A stretch of DNA of 64,000 bases, from assembly GCF_014652435.1 (NCBI RefSeq), contig NZ_BMYU01000009.1, positions 92,139 through 156,138 of the forward strand. Reading direction: 5' to 3'. The notes under the pieces were generated by a model. The model made no database searches. It was not told where the DNA came from and was given only the letters and a program-made list of their open reading frames with translations. A program made the position numbers and the translations under genes. Below, piece by piece: positions 17,800 to 25,796 of the stretch. Position 1 is the first letter of the stretch, and the number at the start of each line of letters is the position of its first letter. The DNA is from Cognatundibacterium squillarum (lineage in GTDB: Bacteria; Pseudomonadota; Gammaproteobacteria; Burkholderiales; Burkholderiaceae_D).

Positions 17800-19506
17800 T
17801 CAGAACTCTTCCCAGTCGCCACCATCATCTTTTGGTTTAGATGCCGGAATCGATTTCACTGCCGGACGGGCCGCCGGTTTTGCTGCGGTACGCGCTGCAG
17901 GCTTCACAGCCGGTGCGGCTGCAATAATGGGTTCCGCTGCAGAGCGGTCGAAGTCGTAACTCTGACCCTGTTCCACTTTGAAAATACCGACAGCCTGATT
18001 CAGCAGATTAGCCTGTTCGCGCATACTGCCGGCTGCTGCCGCGGCCTCTTCCACCAGTGCCGCATTTTGCTGTGTCGATTCATCCATTTTGGTCACAGCC
18101 TGATTTACCTGCTGGATACCATCACGCTGCTCCGCACTGGCGGCAGTGATTTCCGCCATGATGTCCGCCACACTCTTAATCGAGGTGACGATCTCATCCA
18201 TGGTTTTACCGGCGTTATCCACCAGCGCTGCACCCTCTTCGACTTTCTCTACCGACGTGCCGATCAGTTCTTTGATCTCTTTCGCTGCGCCCGCTGAACG
18301 CTGCGCCAGACTACGCACTTCACTCGCCACCACCGCGAAACCACGGCCCTGTTCACCCGCACGTGCCGCTTCCACCGCAGCATTCAGCGCCAGAATATTG
18401 GTCTGGAATGCAATGCCGTCAATCACGCCGATAATATCGACAATTTTTTGCGAGCTTTCCTTAATAGACGCCATGGTGTGCACCACATTGCCCACCACCT
18501 GACCACCACGGGTTGCCACTTCCGAAGCGCGTACCGCCAGCGTATTTGCCTGACGTGCATTGTCAGCATTTTGCTGCACAGTAGATGTCAATTCTTCCAT
18601 CGAGGAAGCAGTTTCTTCCAGGCTGGCAGCCTGTTGTTCGGTACGGGAAGACAAATCCATATTGCCTTCTGCAATTTCCTGTGCCGACACTGCTATCGAA
18701 CCACTGCTCTGACGTACCATCGTCACGGTCTGCACCAGCGACTGACGCATATTTTCCAGACCGGAAATCAGTTCGCCCATTTCGTCCTTAGATTCCGGAC
18801 GCAGCTGCTGCGTCAGATCGCCGTCACCAATGGATTTGAACTGACGCAGTGCCTGATGCAACGGGTGAGAAATTGCGCGTAACAGGAAATGCGCAGAGAT
18901 AAATACGGCGATAAGACCACCCAATACGCCCAACACATCCACCCATACAAACACTTTAAAAAACTGGCGGGTATCGTCATACATGTCATGCACAACTTTG
19001 ACCTGATAGTCATTCAGTGCAGACACTTTATCAGCATAAGCAGAATATGACTTCGCAGCGATCTCCATATTGATCGCATCTGCTTCGTCACGGTTTCCGG
19101 CTTTCAGCGCGGACACCATTTTATCGAAATCCTTGAGGTAAGCTTCACGTGCTGCGACCGTTTCATCGGACAACTTCTTTTCTTCCGGCGTTTGCGGCAG
19201 CTTCAGGTAATCCTGCATTGCCTTATCCGATTGCTCCTTGAATTTCACAGAGCGGTCAAGGTTTTCTTTAAAGTTCGGATGCTCAGGGTGCGCAATCGCA
19301 CGGTCGATAGCGGTCCGGGAACGCAGCAGTGCCACGCGGGAATTCGCCAGCATTTCCATCGATGGCATCTGGTTCGTTAAGATTTCCTCAATAATACCGT
19401 TGCCGTTGCGCACACCGGCCATCCCCATCAGTCCCCCGATGACCAGCATCACGGCCATAAAAGACATTGTGGCAATCAGCCGCATGCGAATTGTCAGATT
19501 AAACAT
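17800..19506 (-). CDS. Methyl-accepting chemotaxis protein (Tar-type) with C-terminal pentapeptide
   Basis: A 568-residue chemoreceptor. TM1 is at residues 9-30. A periplasmic four-helix-bundle sensor of about 160 residues follows, then TM2 near 190-212. The HAMP region continues to [19 protein letters not shown]. The signalling hairpin tip contains [20 protein letters not shown]. After an Ala/Lys/Pro-rich linker the protein ends DGGDWEEF. The last five residues resemble the tethering pentapeptide that recruits CheR/CheB in enterobacterial receptors. No che genes flank it, so it is an orphan receptor. AGGA lies upstream of the ATG. Confidence 0.95.
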   Translation of the reverse strand: MFNLTIRMRLIATMSFMAVMLVIGGLMGMAGVRNGNGIIEEILTNQMPSMEMLANSRVALLRSRTAIDRAIAHPEHPNFKENLDRSVKFKEQSDKAMQDYLKLPQTPEEKKLSDETVAAREAYLKDFDKMVSALKAGNRDEADAINMEIAAKSYSAYADKVSALNDYQVKVVHDMYDDTRQFFKVFVWVDVLGVLGGLIAVFISAHFLLRAISHPLHQALRQFKSIGDGDLTQQLRPESKDEMGELISGLENMRQSLVQTVTMVRQSSGSIAVSAQEIAEGNMDLSSRTEQQAASLEETASSMEELTSTVQQNADNARQANTLAVRASEVATRGGQVVGNVVHTMASIKESSQKIVDIIGVIDGIAFQTNILALNAAVEAARAGEQGRGFAVVASEVRSLAQRSAGAAKEIKELIGTSVEKVEEGAALVDNAGKTMDEIVTSIKSVADIMAEITAASAEQRDGIQQVNQAVTKMDESTQQNAALVEEAAAAAGSMREQANLLNQAVGIFKVEQGQSYDFDRSAAEPIIAAAPAVKPAARTAAKPAARPAVKSIPASKPKDDGGDWEEF

Positions 19507-19677
19507 ATGCAGTTTTCCTGTAATGATTTTCTATAGAGCAACACGGAGGATACAAACTTCTTACCAAAAAGTCTTGATAATGAACAATAGCACTGAAATC
19601 AAATTATGCTCAATACGACATCTTTGCGATTGTGTGTTTTGTCAGACGAATTCCTGCGTAATACTCAAGCAACAGGC

Positions 19678-19713
19678 GAAAAAAAATCCCCGCGAATGCG
19701 AGGATTTTTTATT
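19678..19713 (-). terminator. Terminator of the cold-shock gene
   Basis: In transcript sense TCCTCGC pairs with GCGGGGA around the loop ATTC, extended by AAAAAA/TTTTTT. It lies 22 bases beyond the stop codon. Confidence 0.85.
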
Positions 19714-19733
19714 CAGCGTATCGACTGTAAGAA

Positions 19734-19937
19734 TTACAGTGGAACGATGTTAGAAGCTTGCTTGCCTTTAGGGCCAGTAGTTACTTCGAAAGAAACGCGT
19801 TGGTTTTCTTTCAGAGATTTGAAGCCGTTAGACTGGATCGCGGAGAAGTGCGCGAACAGGTCTTCGCCACCTTCATCAGGTGTAATGAAACCGAAACCTT
19901 TTGCATCGTTAAACCATTTAACAGTACCTTGTGCCAT
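19734..19937 (-). CDS. Cold-shock protein, CspA family
   Basis: A 67-residue single OB-fold nucleic-acid-binding protein. RNP1 is KGFGFITP and RNP2 is DLFAHFSAI, starting from [11 protein letters not shown]. It binds single-stranded RNA/DNA as an RNA chaperone. The ATG at 19937 gives the standard family length; a longer frame adds ten residues that are not conserved. The 226 bases upstream are long enough for the extended leader typical of cspA-type mRNAs, but I did not identify a defined element. The neighbouring gene upstream is an enoyl-CoA hydratase. Confidence 0.96.
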   Translation of the reverse strand: MAQGTVKWFNDAKGFGFITPDEGGEDLFAHFSAIQSNGFKSLKENQRVSFEVTTGPKGKQASNIVPL

Positions 19938-20163
19938 GATATTTCCAAAAAAATTGAGTTGAGGCAAATGCCCAAAATCGTTTCAACCTCAGTAAGAAAT
20001 GACAGACCGATACTGCAAAACCACTTTGAATTTCAACGACGAATCCGATTATACGCACATTTATTCCGGCTAAGTCAAATAAAACAGTTAAAGTTGATCC
20101 AAATGTCGCATTTCATAGCCAAAAGTTTAAATGTCCGATTCAGAAACGTTAATTTGATGACAT

Positions 20164-20952
20164 TTAACGCAAGGGCCCCAGACCAAACCGGGGCGCCCGT
20201 TTTTCAGCAAATGCACGTATGCCTTCCTGAAAATCCGGCGAAGCAGCAAGACTTGCCATCGCCTCGGTTTCCATCGCCATTTGCTGTTCAATACTGTTGT
20301 TCTGAGACGCCAGTAACAGTTTTTTAAGGGCGGAAACACATTGTGGCGGCGCCCGCAGAATCCGCGCTGCCATCTTCTCCAGTACATCGTTTAACTGTTC
20401 ATCCGGTACAACCAGATTTATAAGCCCGGCTGCTTGCAACTCTTCCGGCGTCAGATTTTCTGCCAGCAACAGCCATTGTAATGCCTGACGGTAACCCGCC
20501 AGCCGCGGCAGCCACCAGCTCATCGCACCGTCAGGCCCCGAAGCAAAGCGCATATAACCGGTGTTAAACCGTGTGAACTGCGCAGCAATCACCATATCGG
20601 CGAAGTTCATCATCGCAAAACTGGAGCCACCGACATAGCCATGCACGCCCGCAATCATGATGGCAGGCAATTGTTGCAAGCGCAGCATAGCCGCAGAAAA
20701 CACGGCAGTCGCCTCTGCCAGCCGCCGCGGCTGCACTCCTCCCTCCTGCGCCAGCCCGCGCAAATCGCCGCCCGCACCAAAGACTTCGCCTTCCGCTTTC
20801 AGCAAAATCACGCGCAGACCGGCTCTTTCGCCAAGCTCATGGGAAATTTGTTCCAGCTGACGGATTTGCGCTTCACCCAGCGCATTCATCCTTGCCGGAT
20901 GGGAGATCAGGATGCGTGCGACCTGATCCTGCATTTCAAGACGGATACTCAT
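20164..20952 (-). CDS. Enoyl-CoA hydratase/isomerase family protein
   Basis: A 262-residue crotonase-fold protein. The oxyanion-hole segments are FGAGGDLRGLA and VHGYVGGSSFAMMNFADMV. The two catalytic glutamates of classical hydratases are not obvious at the usual sites: the second position reads SGPDGAMSWWLPRLAG. It may therefore be an isomerase- or PaaG-like member. The ATG at 20952 is chosen because AGGAG lies upstream (GCAGGAGTTCGCT). The thioesterase gene upstream is on the same strand 107 bases away, so a shared acyl-CoA role is possible. Confidence 0.85.
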   Translation of the reverse strand: MSIRLEMQDQVARILISHPARMNALGEAQIRQLEQISHELGERAGLRVILLKAEGEVFGAGGDLRGLAQEGGVQPRRLAEATAVFSAAMLRLQQLPAIMIAGVHGYVGGSSFAMMNFADMVIAAQFTRFNTGYMRFASGPDGAMSWWLPRLAGYRQALQWLLLAENLTPEELQAAGLINLVVPDEQLNDVLEKMAARILRAPPQCVSALKKLLLASQNNSIEQQMAMETEAMASLAASPDFQEGIRAFAEKRAPRFGLGPLR

Positions 20953-21058
20953 AGCGAACTCCTGCAATCTGTGGATGACGCTGAACAGCGTCTCCCCTCA
21001 TGCTAGGAGATCAAAAGTAATCCGAATGTGAACTGATGTTAAACTCGCAGCTACGGCT

Positions 21059-21526
21059 TCAGGCTTTGCCGTGCAGAATAAATGCGGCTGCCCCTGTCGC
21101 AATGCGTACACCTTCCTGATCGTGCATTTGCATCAGCACATTGGCCACCCGCCGGCCTAAGCGCGTAACTTCAGCAGATGCAATAAACACCTCACCACGC
21201 GCAGGCTTCAGAAAGTCGATACGCAAATCAATTGTGCTCATTTGCGCGAATTCCGCGACCTGTTCCATCGCTGTCTGACGTGGTGTCTGCTGCGCCATTT
21301 TGAGCAGGACGCCAACTGCACCGATGCTGTCGAGCACCGAAGCAATCACACCGCCGTGCAGCATGCCCTGAGAGAAATTCCCTATCAGCTCAGGCTGCTT
21401 GTGTATTGTTAATTTCGGATGATCTGCGTTCAGATCGGTCAGCTTCATGCCCAGTAACTTGCAGAAAGGAATTTTCTCTTCCAGCACATGATGTAAATAC
21501 TGATGAAATTCCGCATTGGTATGCAT
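21059..21526 (-). CDS. PaaI-like hotdog thioesterase
   Basis: A 155-residue hotdog-fold acyl-CoA thioesterase. The core helix motif is GMLHGGVIASVLDSIGAVG. Further typical strands are STIDLRIDFLKPARG and RRVANVLMQMHDQEG. The substrate is not inferable from sequence. It lies upstream of, and on the same strand as, an enoyl-CoA hydratase family gene. Confidence 0.87.
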   Translation of the reverse strand: MHTNAEFHQYLHHVLEEKIPFCKLLGMKLTDLNADHPKLTIHKQPELIGNFSQGMLHGGVIASVLDSIGAVGVLLKMAQQTPRQTAMEQVAEFAQMSTIDLRIDFLKPARGEVFIASAEVTRLGRRVANVLMQMHDQEGVRIATGAAAFILHGKA

Positions 21527-21671
21527 ATCTTTTTAATTAATAAGATGTTGAAGGATATTGACTGGCCTGATCAATGCAGCAGGAGCTGACCGGCTTACAA
21601 CAAACATATACAGCAAGTATGCGGATGTACTTTGCATTCCGGTTTTGTCCGCGCATAATCGCTGATCCGAT

Positions 21672-22106
21672 ATGAATAACAAGCTGACAAACATGCACGT
21701 GAAGACCGGATTACTGACGCTCAGCCTTCTTTTGTCACAAGCTGTGTTTGCGCAGGAAACCGGCATGCAGCCGGAGCTGCGCTGCAAGGTTACCTATGCC
21801 AGCACCACTGTCAGTCTTCAGACGCACATCGTTGTTGACCCGTATTCCGTACCGGAAACCGACATCGAAGGCCGTTTCCGCTTTAAAGCCGTGATGGTCG
21901 GCAAACCCGGAAAAATCGATTACATCAAACTGTACGCCTATCTGCAGCGCGATGGCGGCGATATTCCGGTGCATCAGGCCAGCTATACAGGGCCGTTTGC
22001 CTACAGCCCGCAAGTATATAAGCTCACGCCGGATAATCTGCTGTACGCCGGCGAATTAGAGCGCATCCTTCAGTACGCCTGCGATTTATACAACCCGCCG
22101 CAGTAA
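21672..22106 (+). CDS. Secreted protein of unknown function
   Basis: A 144-residue protein that I do not recognise. Residues 10-28 form a signal peptide ending SQAVFAQE, with cleavage likely after A27. The mature part has two cysteines (in ELRCKV and QYACDL) that could form a disulphide. It is rich in beta-type segments such as VSLQTHIVV and FRFKAVMVG. It ends at the conserved-looking YACDLYNPPQ. It lies 48 bases before the CapA-like gene on the same strand, so the two are probably cotranscribed and both exported. Confidence 0.7.
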   Translation: MNNKLTNMHVKTGLLTLSLLLSQAVFAQETGMQPELRCKVTYASTTVSLQTHIVVDPYSVPETDIEGRFRFKAVMVGKPGKIDYIKLYAYLQRDGGDIPVHQASYTGPFAYSPQVYKLTPDNLLYAGELERILQYACDLYNPPQ

Positions 22107-22154
22107 GCGACAGCCCGCCGTCATCAGCACACCACCGTTATCTGAATTCCCGCG

Positions 22155-23222
22155 ATGAAAAAACACTTATTCACACGCCTTTGCGCTGGTTTGTTACTGG
22201 CTGGACTGACCGGCACCGCAGTCAGCGCCGACCATTCCCCGCTACCGCAGGAAAAAGGACTGACTTTGCTGTTTGCCGGCGACATCGTACCGGATGGCAT
22301 TCCGGGCAATATGATGAAAAAAGGCCGCGATCCGCTGCGCGGTGTCAGCGACATCCTGACCTCTACCGATCTGCGTATCGGCAATCTGGAAAGTGTGGTG
22401 TCGCTGCGTGGTGAACGTGGTCGCAAGATTTTTACCTTCCGCGCCCATCCTGTCACACTGAAATTACTGAAGCCGTATTTCGAGGTGCTATCTGTTGCCA
22501 ATAACCATTCCGGTGATTTTGGCAAAACGGCGTTTCTGGATACGCTGGAACATACGCGCAAAGCGGGATTCATGACCGTGGGTGGCGGAAAAAATCTGCG
22601 TGACGCGCATCAGCCTCTCATCATCGAAAAACAGGGTTTGCGGATTGCTATTCTCGCCTACAACGAATTTATGCCGCGCAGTTTTGAAGCCACCTCAGAC
22701 ACGCCCGGAGTGGCCTGGAGCGAAGATGAACAGGTAATTCTGGATATCCGCCACGCTATTGAACAGCAGCGCGCTGATATTGTGATTCCGTTCATGCACT
22801 GGGGCTGGGAAAACGAGCGTGTCGCTAGCAAAAGGCAACGGGAACTCGCTTACAAAATGATTGATGCCGGCGCTACTGCGGTCGTCGGCGGCCATCCGCA
22901 TGTGACGCAGGAGACCGAAATTTACCGTGGCAAACCGATTATTTACAGCCTCGGCAATTTTCTGATCGATTCGCTGGACAATGAACCGCAAACCCGTGGC
23001 TGGATTGCACGTCTGGAAATTGACCGCCAAGGTGTGATTGCCTTTGATACCAAACCGGTCAGACTGAACCAGCGCGGCATTCCGGCATTCATGCCGGCAC
23101 AGTCCAGCCCTTGCTGGCATCGCGGACTGGCGGTACCCGCCGTCTGCACTTCCGCCTCTGCTGCATGGATCAGGCCGGGGACTTCCGCTTTGCCAGCGGA
23201 ACCTGCAACGCCAGCGCAGTAA
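22155..23222 (+). CDS. CapA/PgsA-family metallophosphatase-fold protein
   Basis: A 355-residue exported protein. The signal peptide (residues 1-25) ends at AVSADH. The body is the CapA fold: LLFAGDIVPDG (D-x-x), IGNLESVVS, LSVANNHSGDFG, VIPFMHWGWEN and GGHPHVTQETE, which carry the metal ligands of the calcineurin-like family. CapA/PgsA proteins act in capsule or poly-gamma-glutamate metabolism, but no other capsule gene is here. The last ~40 residues are Ala/Pro/Cys-rich and not typical. The final 53 bases overlap the convergent ferredoxin gene. Confidence 0.87.
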   Translation: MKKHLFTRLCAGLLLAGLTGTAVSADHSPLPQEKGLTLLFAGDIVPDGIPGNMMKKGRDPLRGVSDILTSTDLRIGNLESVVSLRGERGRKIFTFRAHPVTLKLLKPYFEVLSVANNHSGDFGKTAFLDTLEHTRKAGFMTVGGGKNLRDAHQPLIIEKQGLRIAILAYNEFMPRSFEATSDTPGVAWSEDEQVILDIRHAIEQQRADIVIPFMHWGWENERVASKRQRELAYKMIDAGATAVVGGHPHVTQETEIYRGKPIIYSLGNFLIDSLDNEPQTRGWIARLEIDRQGVIAFDTKPVRLNQRGIPAFMPAQSSPCWHRGLAVPAVCTSASAAWIRPGTSALPAEPATPAQ

Positions 23223-23484
23223 GTGGGGTGGCAACGCAGGGCAGTATCCAGCCCTCGGCTTTTTCATCCGGACTTAGGCCTGGCCAGTCAATCAGATAAC
23301 GGACCTCACCCGCCTGCTTACGGCACATGCAGGCCCGGCAGGTACCGTTGCGGCAGGAACTTGGCATAGTAATGTGCTGACGCAATGCCGCCAGCAACAC
23401 GGTCTCGCCTTCTTGCACCCCGAAGTGCAGACCGGATGGCAGCAGCATTACTTGATGCGTGTCAGGATTTTCTTGGATTTGCAT
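23170..23484 (-). CDS. 2Fe-2S ferredoxin
   Basis: A 104-residue plant-type ferredoxin. The cluster motif C-x4-C-x2-C appears in SSCRNGTCRACMC, with the fourth cysteine in WILPCVATPL about 30 residues later. It probably donates electrons to an oxygenase or reductase not present locally. Its 3' end overlaps the last 53 bases of the CapA-like gene on the opposite strand, which is unusual. Confidence 0.9.
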   Translation of the reverse strand: MQIQENPDTHQVMLLPSGLHFGVQEGETVLLAALRQHITMPSSCRNGTCRACMCRKQAGEVRYLIDWPGLSPDEKAEGWILPCVATPLTALALQVPLAKRKSPA

Positions 23485-23551
23485 TTCTTACCTTGCTCTT
23501 TTGCTTTCTGCGAACTAGAACGGGAACAGTTTCACTTTCTCTGGTGTCGTC

Positions 23552-23884
23552 ATGAATCCTGTGTACGCCGCATCCCCGCGTTCCACCTATCACGGTCCTG
23601 AACGCAGACAACAATACAGCCCGGCATTTATTCTGATAGAGCTGGACCCGCGCGAAGTCATCGATGGCGAAATTATTGAAGGTCAGTATATGACGCCTGA
23701 TACCGACGCTGCCGGTTACATGCGCGAACATTGCCCTTACTGCCCGGAATCATCGCTGCAATTACTGCTGAAATACCGGCACGTACGACGAACGCACTTG
23801 TTCTGCGCGCATTGTACCCGCTGCTTTGATGCCTTACATCCGGATGGCAGCTCAGCACTGGCGACTGCTGCACTGATGCTGTAA
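23552..23884 (+). CDS. Small protein with two CxxC pairs (zinc-ribbon-like), unknown function
   Basis: A 110-residue protein I do not recognise. The N-terminal part has RSTYHGPERRQQYSP, a PERR-type motif seen at the ends of signalling proteins, followed by an acidic beta segment. The C-terminal half has HCPYCPES and, 26 residues later, CAHCTRCF, a plausible CxxC/CxxC zinc ribbon. The start at 23552 precedes all of this. It is divergent from the ferredoxin by 67 bases and followed by repeat copy C. Confidence 0.65.
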   Translation: MNPVYAASPRSTYHGPERRQQYSPAFILIELDPREVIDGEIIEGQYMTPDTDAAGYMREHCPYCPESSLQLLLKYRHVRRTHLFCAHCTRCFDALHPDGSSALATAALML

Positions 23885-23941
23885 TACCGCACTCCGGAGC
23901 AACGGCGAACAGCAACGTATCCGTATGGAAAAGGCGCTTAA

Positions 23942-24045
23942 CTGTGCGGAAATCGTCATCTGTGATTTTGTGACGGCCGGAGTTTCTGCCGACGACCGCC
24001 GGATCGCTGTGCCAGAATCCGCATTCCGGTCAAAAACCGGCCTGA
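23942..24045 (+). repeat. Dispersed convergent-junction repeat, copy C
   Basis: The shared core lies at 23983-23998. The left part reads ATCGTCATCTGTGATTTTG. The right part, CCGGATCGCTGTGCCAGAA then TCCGCATT, is intact, and after that the copy diverges into CCGGTCAAAAACCGG, itself a small hairpin. It lies between the small zinc-ribbon-like gene and the SCP2 gene, which converge. Confidence 0.8.
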
Positions 24046-24181
24046 AACGGAGCCCCATCCGGCGTCCGGTCTGCGTCCGGCGCACTTCCGGCAAACGGAA
24101 TCTGCCGGACAAACGATGAAGTGAAAACATTTTCCTGCACCGGCATCGCCATCCTGCGTTTTCTAAAGACATAGACAGACA

Positions 24182-24224
24182 TAAAAAAACACCGCGTCCT
24201 GAATCAGGAAGCGGTGTTTTTGTC
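24182..24224. terminator. Terminator downstream of the SCP2 gene
   Basis: Outer arms AAAACACCGC / GCGGTGTTTT and inner arms TCCTGA / TCAGGA form one long hairpin flanked by A and T runs. It is usable from both strands. Confidence 0.88.
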
Positions 24225-24276
24225 TTTCGCAGCGCTACGGCAAGATGCCGCTGCGTTACGGTAATACAGGGTTTGC

Positions 24277-24573
24277 TTAAACCACAGATTGCAAACGCAT
24301 TGCGATACCCATATCGCCAGCAACCTTCAGTTTACCCATCATGAAGCCGTTCATCGGGTTCAGCTGACCAGTCAGCAATGCGCCCAGATCCGCCAGTGCG
24401 ATGGTGATGGTGCAGGCTGCATCGTTGTTGTCGTTGCTGACAACGTTAGGTACGGTAGTTGCGTCAACAAATACTACGCCGTCCGCGCCGCAATCAAATT
24501 TCAGGGTTGCGTTCAGGCCGCTGTCGTTACCAACTTTCGTGCGAATTGCTTCTGTACATGCTTGCAGATCCAT
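24277..24573 (-). CDS. SCP2 sterol-binding domain protein
   Basis: A 98-residue single SCP2-fold protein. The family is known for a hydrophobic lipid-binding tunnel. Typical parts are a beta segment ATLKFDCGADGVVFVDA and the C-terminal LNPMNGFMMGKLKVAGDMGIAMRL, which matches the SCP2 signature. The ATG at 24573 has GAGGAG seven bases upstream, so the longer frame is rejected. The specific lipid ligand is unknown. A terminator follows, and the gene stands alone. Confidence 0.88.
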   Translation of the reverse strand: MDLQACTEAIRTKVGNDSGLNATLKFDCGADGVVFVDATTVPNVVSNDNNDAACTITIALADLGALLTGQLNPMNGFMMGKLKVAGDMGIAMRLQSVV

Positions 24574-24702
24574 TGTCGTCTCCTCAATCAGATTATTAAC
24601 CGCGCGCAACTGTAGCATGTGGCCGACTGGAGGGACAATACTAGAACTTTCGCCTCGTATTCATCCCTGTCCGAGAACACCTGCTGCCACAACACCGGCA
24701 CT

Positions 24703-25644
24703 TTACAGGTCGTAACTGTCTTTCTGCCCCTGCATGACCTGATCCACCATTTTGCGGCTCAGTGTCGGATTCAGTAATTCGATAAAGGTGTAGACATAAC
24801 TGCGCAGATACGCACCCTGTTTCAGCGCGACGCGGGAAACATTCATACCGAACAAATGTCCGGCCGGAATCGCACGCAAATGTTTATCGCGCTCAGCGTC
24901 GAACGCCATACCGGCGATAATGCCGACCCCCAGCCCCAGTTCCACATAGGTTTTGATCACGTCGGCATCAATCGCTTCCAGCAAAATATCCGGTTTCAGG
25001 TTACGCACCTGAAATGCATGGTCCAGTCGCGTGCGTCCGGCGAATGCAGCGTCATACGTGACCAGCGGATAATGCGCCAAATCTTCCAGCGTCAGATGTT
25101 TCAGCTTCAGCAGCGGATGATCCGGCGCGACCACCACCACATGCTCCCACTGATAATACGGCAGCGAAATCAAACCGTCGTAACCGGCGATGGCTTCTGT
25201 CGCAATCACCAGATCTGCCTGATCGCGCATCACCATGTCTGCAATCTGACGCGGATTCCCCTGCAGCAGCGACAGTCTGACCTTAGGATACTTTTGCATG
25301 AAGGCATGTACCACTTTCGGCAAAGCATAGCGCGCTTGCGTATGTGTGGTCGCAATCGTGAAACTGCCGCTATCCTGTGCAGCATATTCTTTACCGATAC
25401 GCTTTAAGCCATCAATTTCCTGCATGATCAGCTCAACCGATTTCAGCACTGCACGGCCAGGTTCAGTCAGGCCGCGAATCCGCTTGCCGTGACGGGTAAA
25501 AATATCGATCCCCAGTTCTTCTTCCAGCTCAATAATGGCTTTGGAAACCCCGGGCTGGGATGTGAACAGCGCTTTTGCCGCCTCGGTCAGATTGAAATTC
25601 TGACGCACCGCTTCGCGCACAAATCGTAACTGATGCAGGTTCAT
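24703..25644 (-). CDS. cysB: LysR-type regulator CysB
   Basis: A 313-residue CysB/Cbl-type LysR regulator of sulphur assimilation. The N-terminal HTH begins MNLHQLRFVREAVRQNFNLT, as in CysB. The effector domain contains TTHTQARYALP, the sulphate/O-acetylserine-binding threonine region. CysB versus Cbl cannot be separated with certainty, but the protein length favours CysB. It diverges from the patatin autotransporter gene across 152 AT-rich bases. No cys structural gene lies nearby. Confidence 0.9.
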   Translation of the reverse strand: MNLHQLRFVREAVRQNFNLTEAAKALFTSQPGVSKAIIELEEELGIDIFTRHGKRIRGLTEPGRAVLKSVELIMQEIDGLKRIGKEYAAQDSGSFTIATTHTQARYALPKVVHAFMQKYPKVRLSLLQGNPRQIADMVMRDQADLVIATEAIAGYDGLISLPYYQWEHVVVVAPDHPLLKLKHLTLEDLAHYPLVTYDAAFAGRTRLDHAFQVRNLKPDILLEAIDADVIKTYVELGLGVGIIAGMAFDAERDKHLRAIPAGHLFGMNVSRVALKQGAYLRSYVYTFIELLNPTLSRKMVDQVMQGQKDSYDL

Positions 25645-25796
25645 CGCAAACTTGCCTCCCTCATCTGCTTAAAATGCCAATTCAACATGCAAATCAGGCA
25701 CAATGCCGGATATAACAAGCTTCATTATTCGCATTTCTGTTAGTTTTTCATATTCGATATAGCATATCAGCATATAAGCCATATGGCAGACATTTT

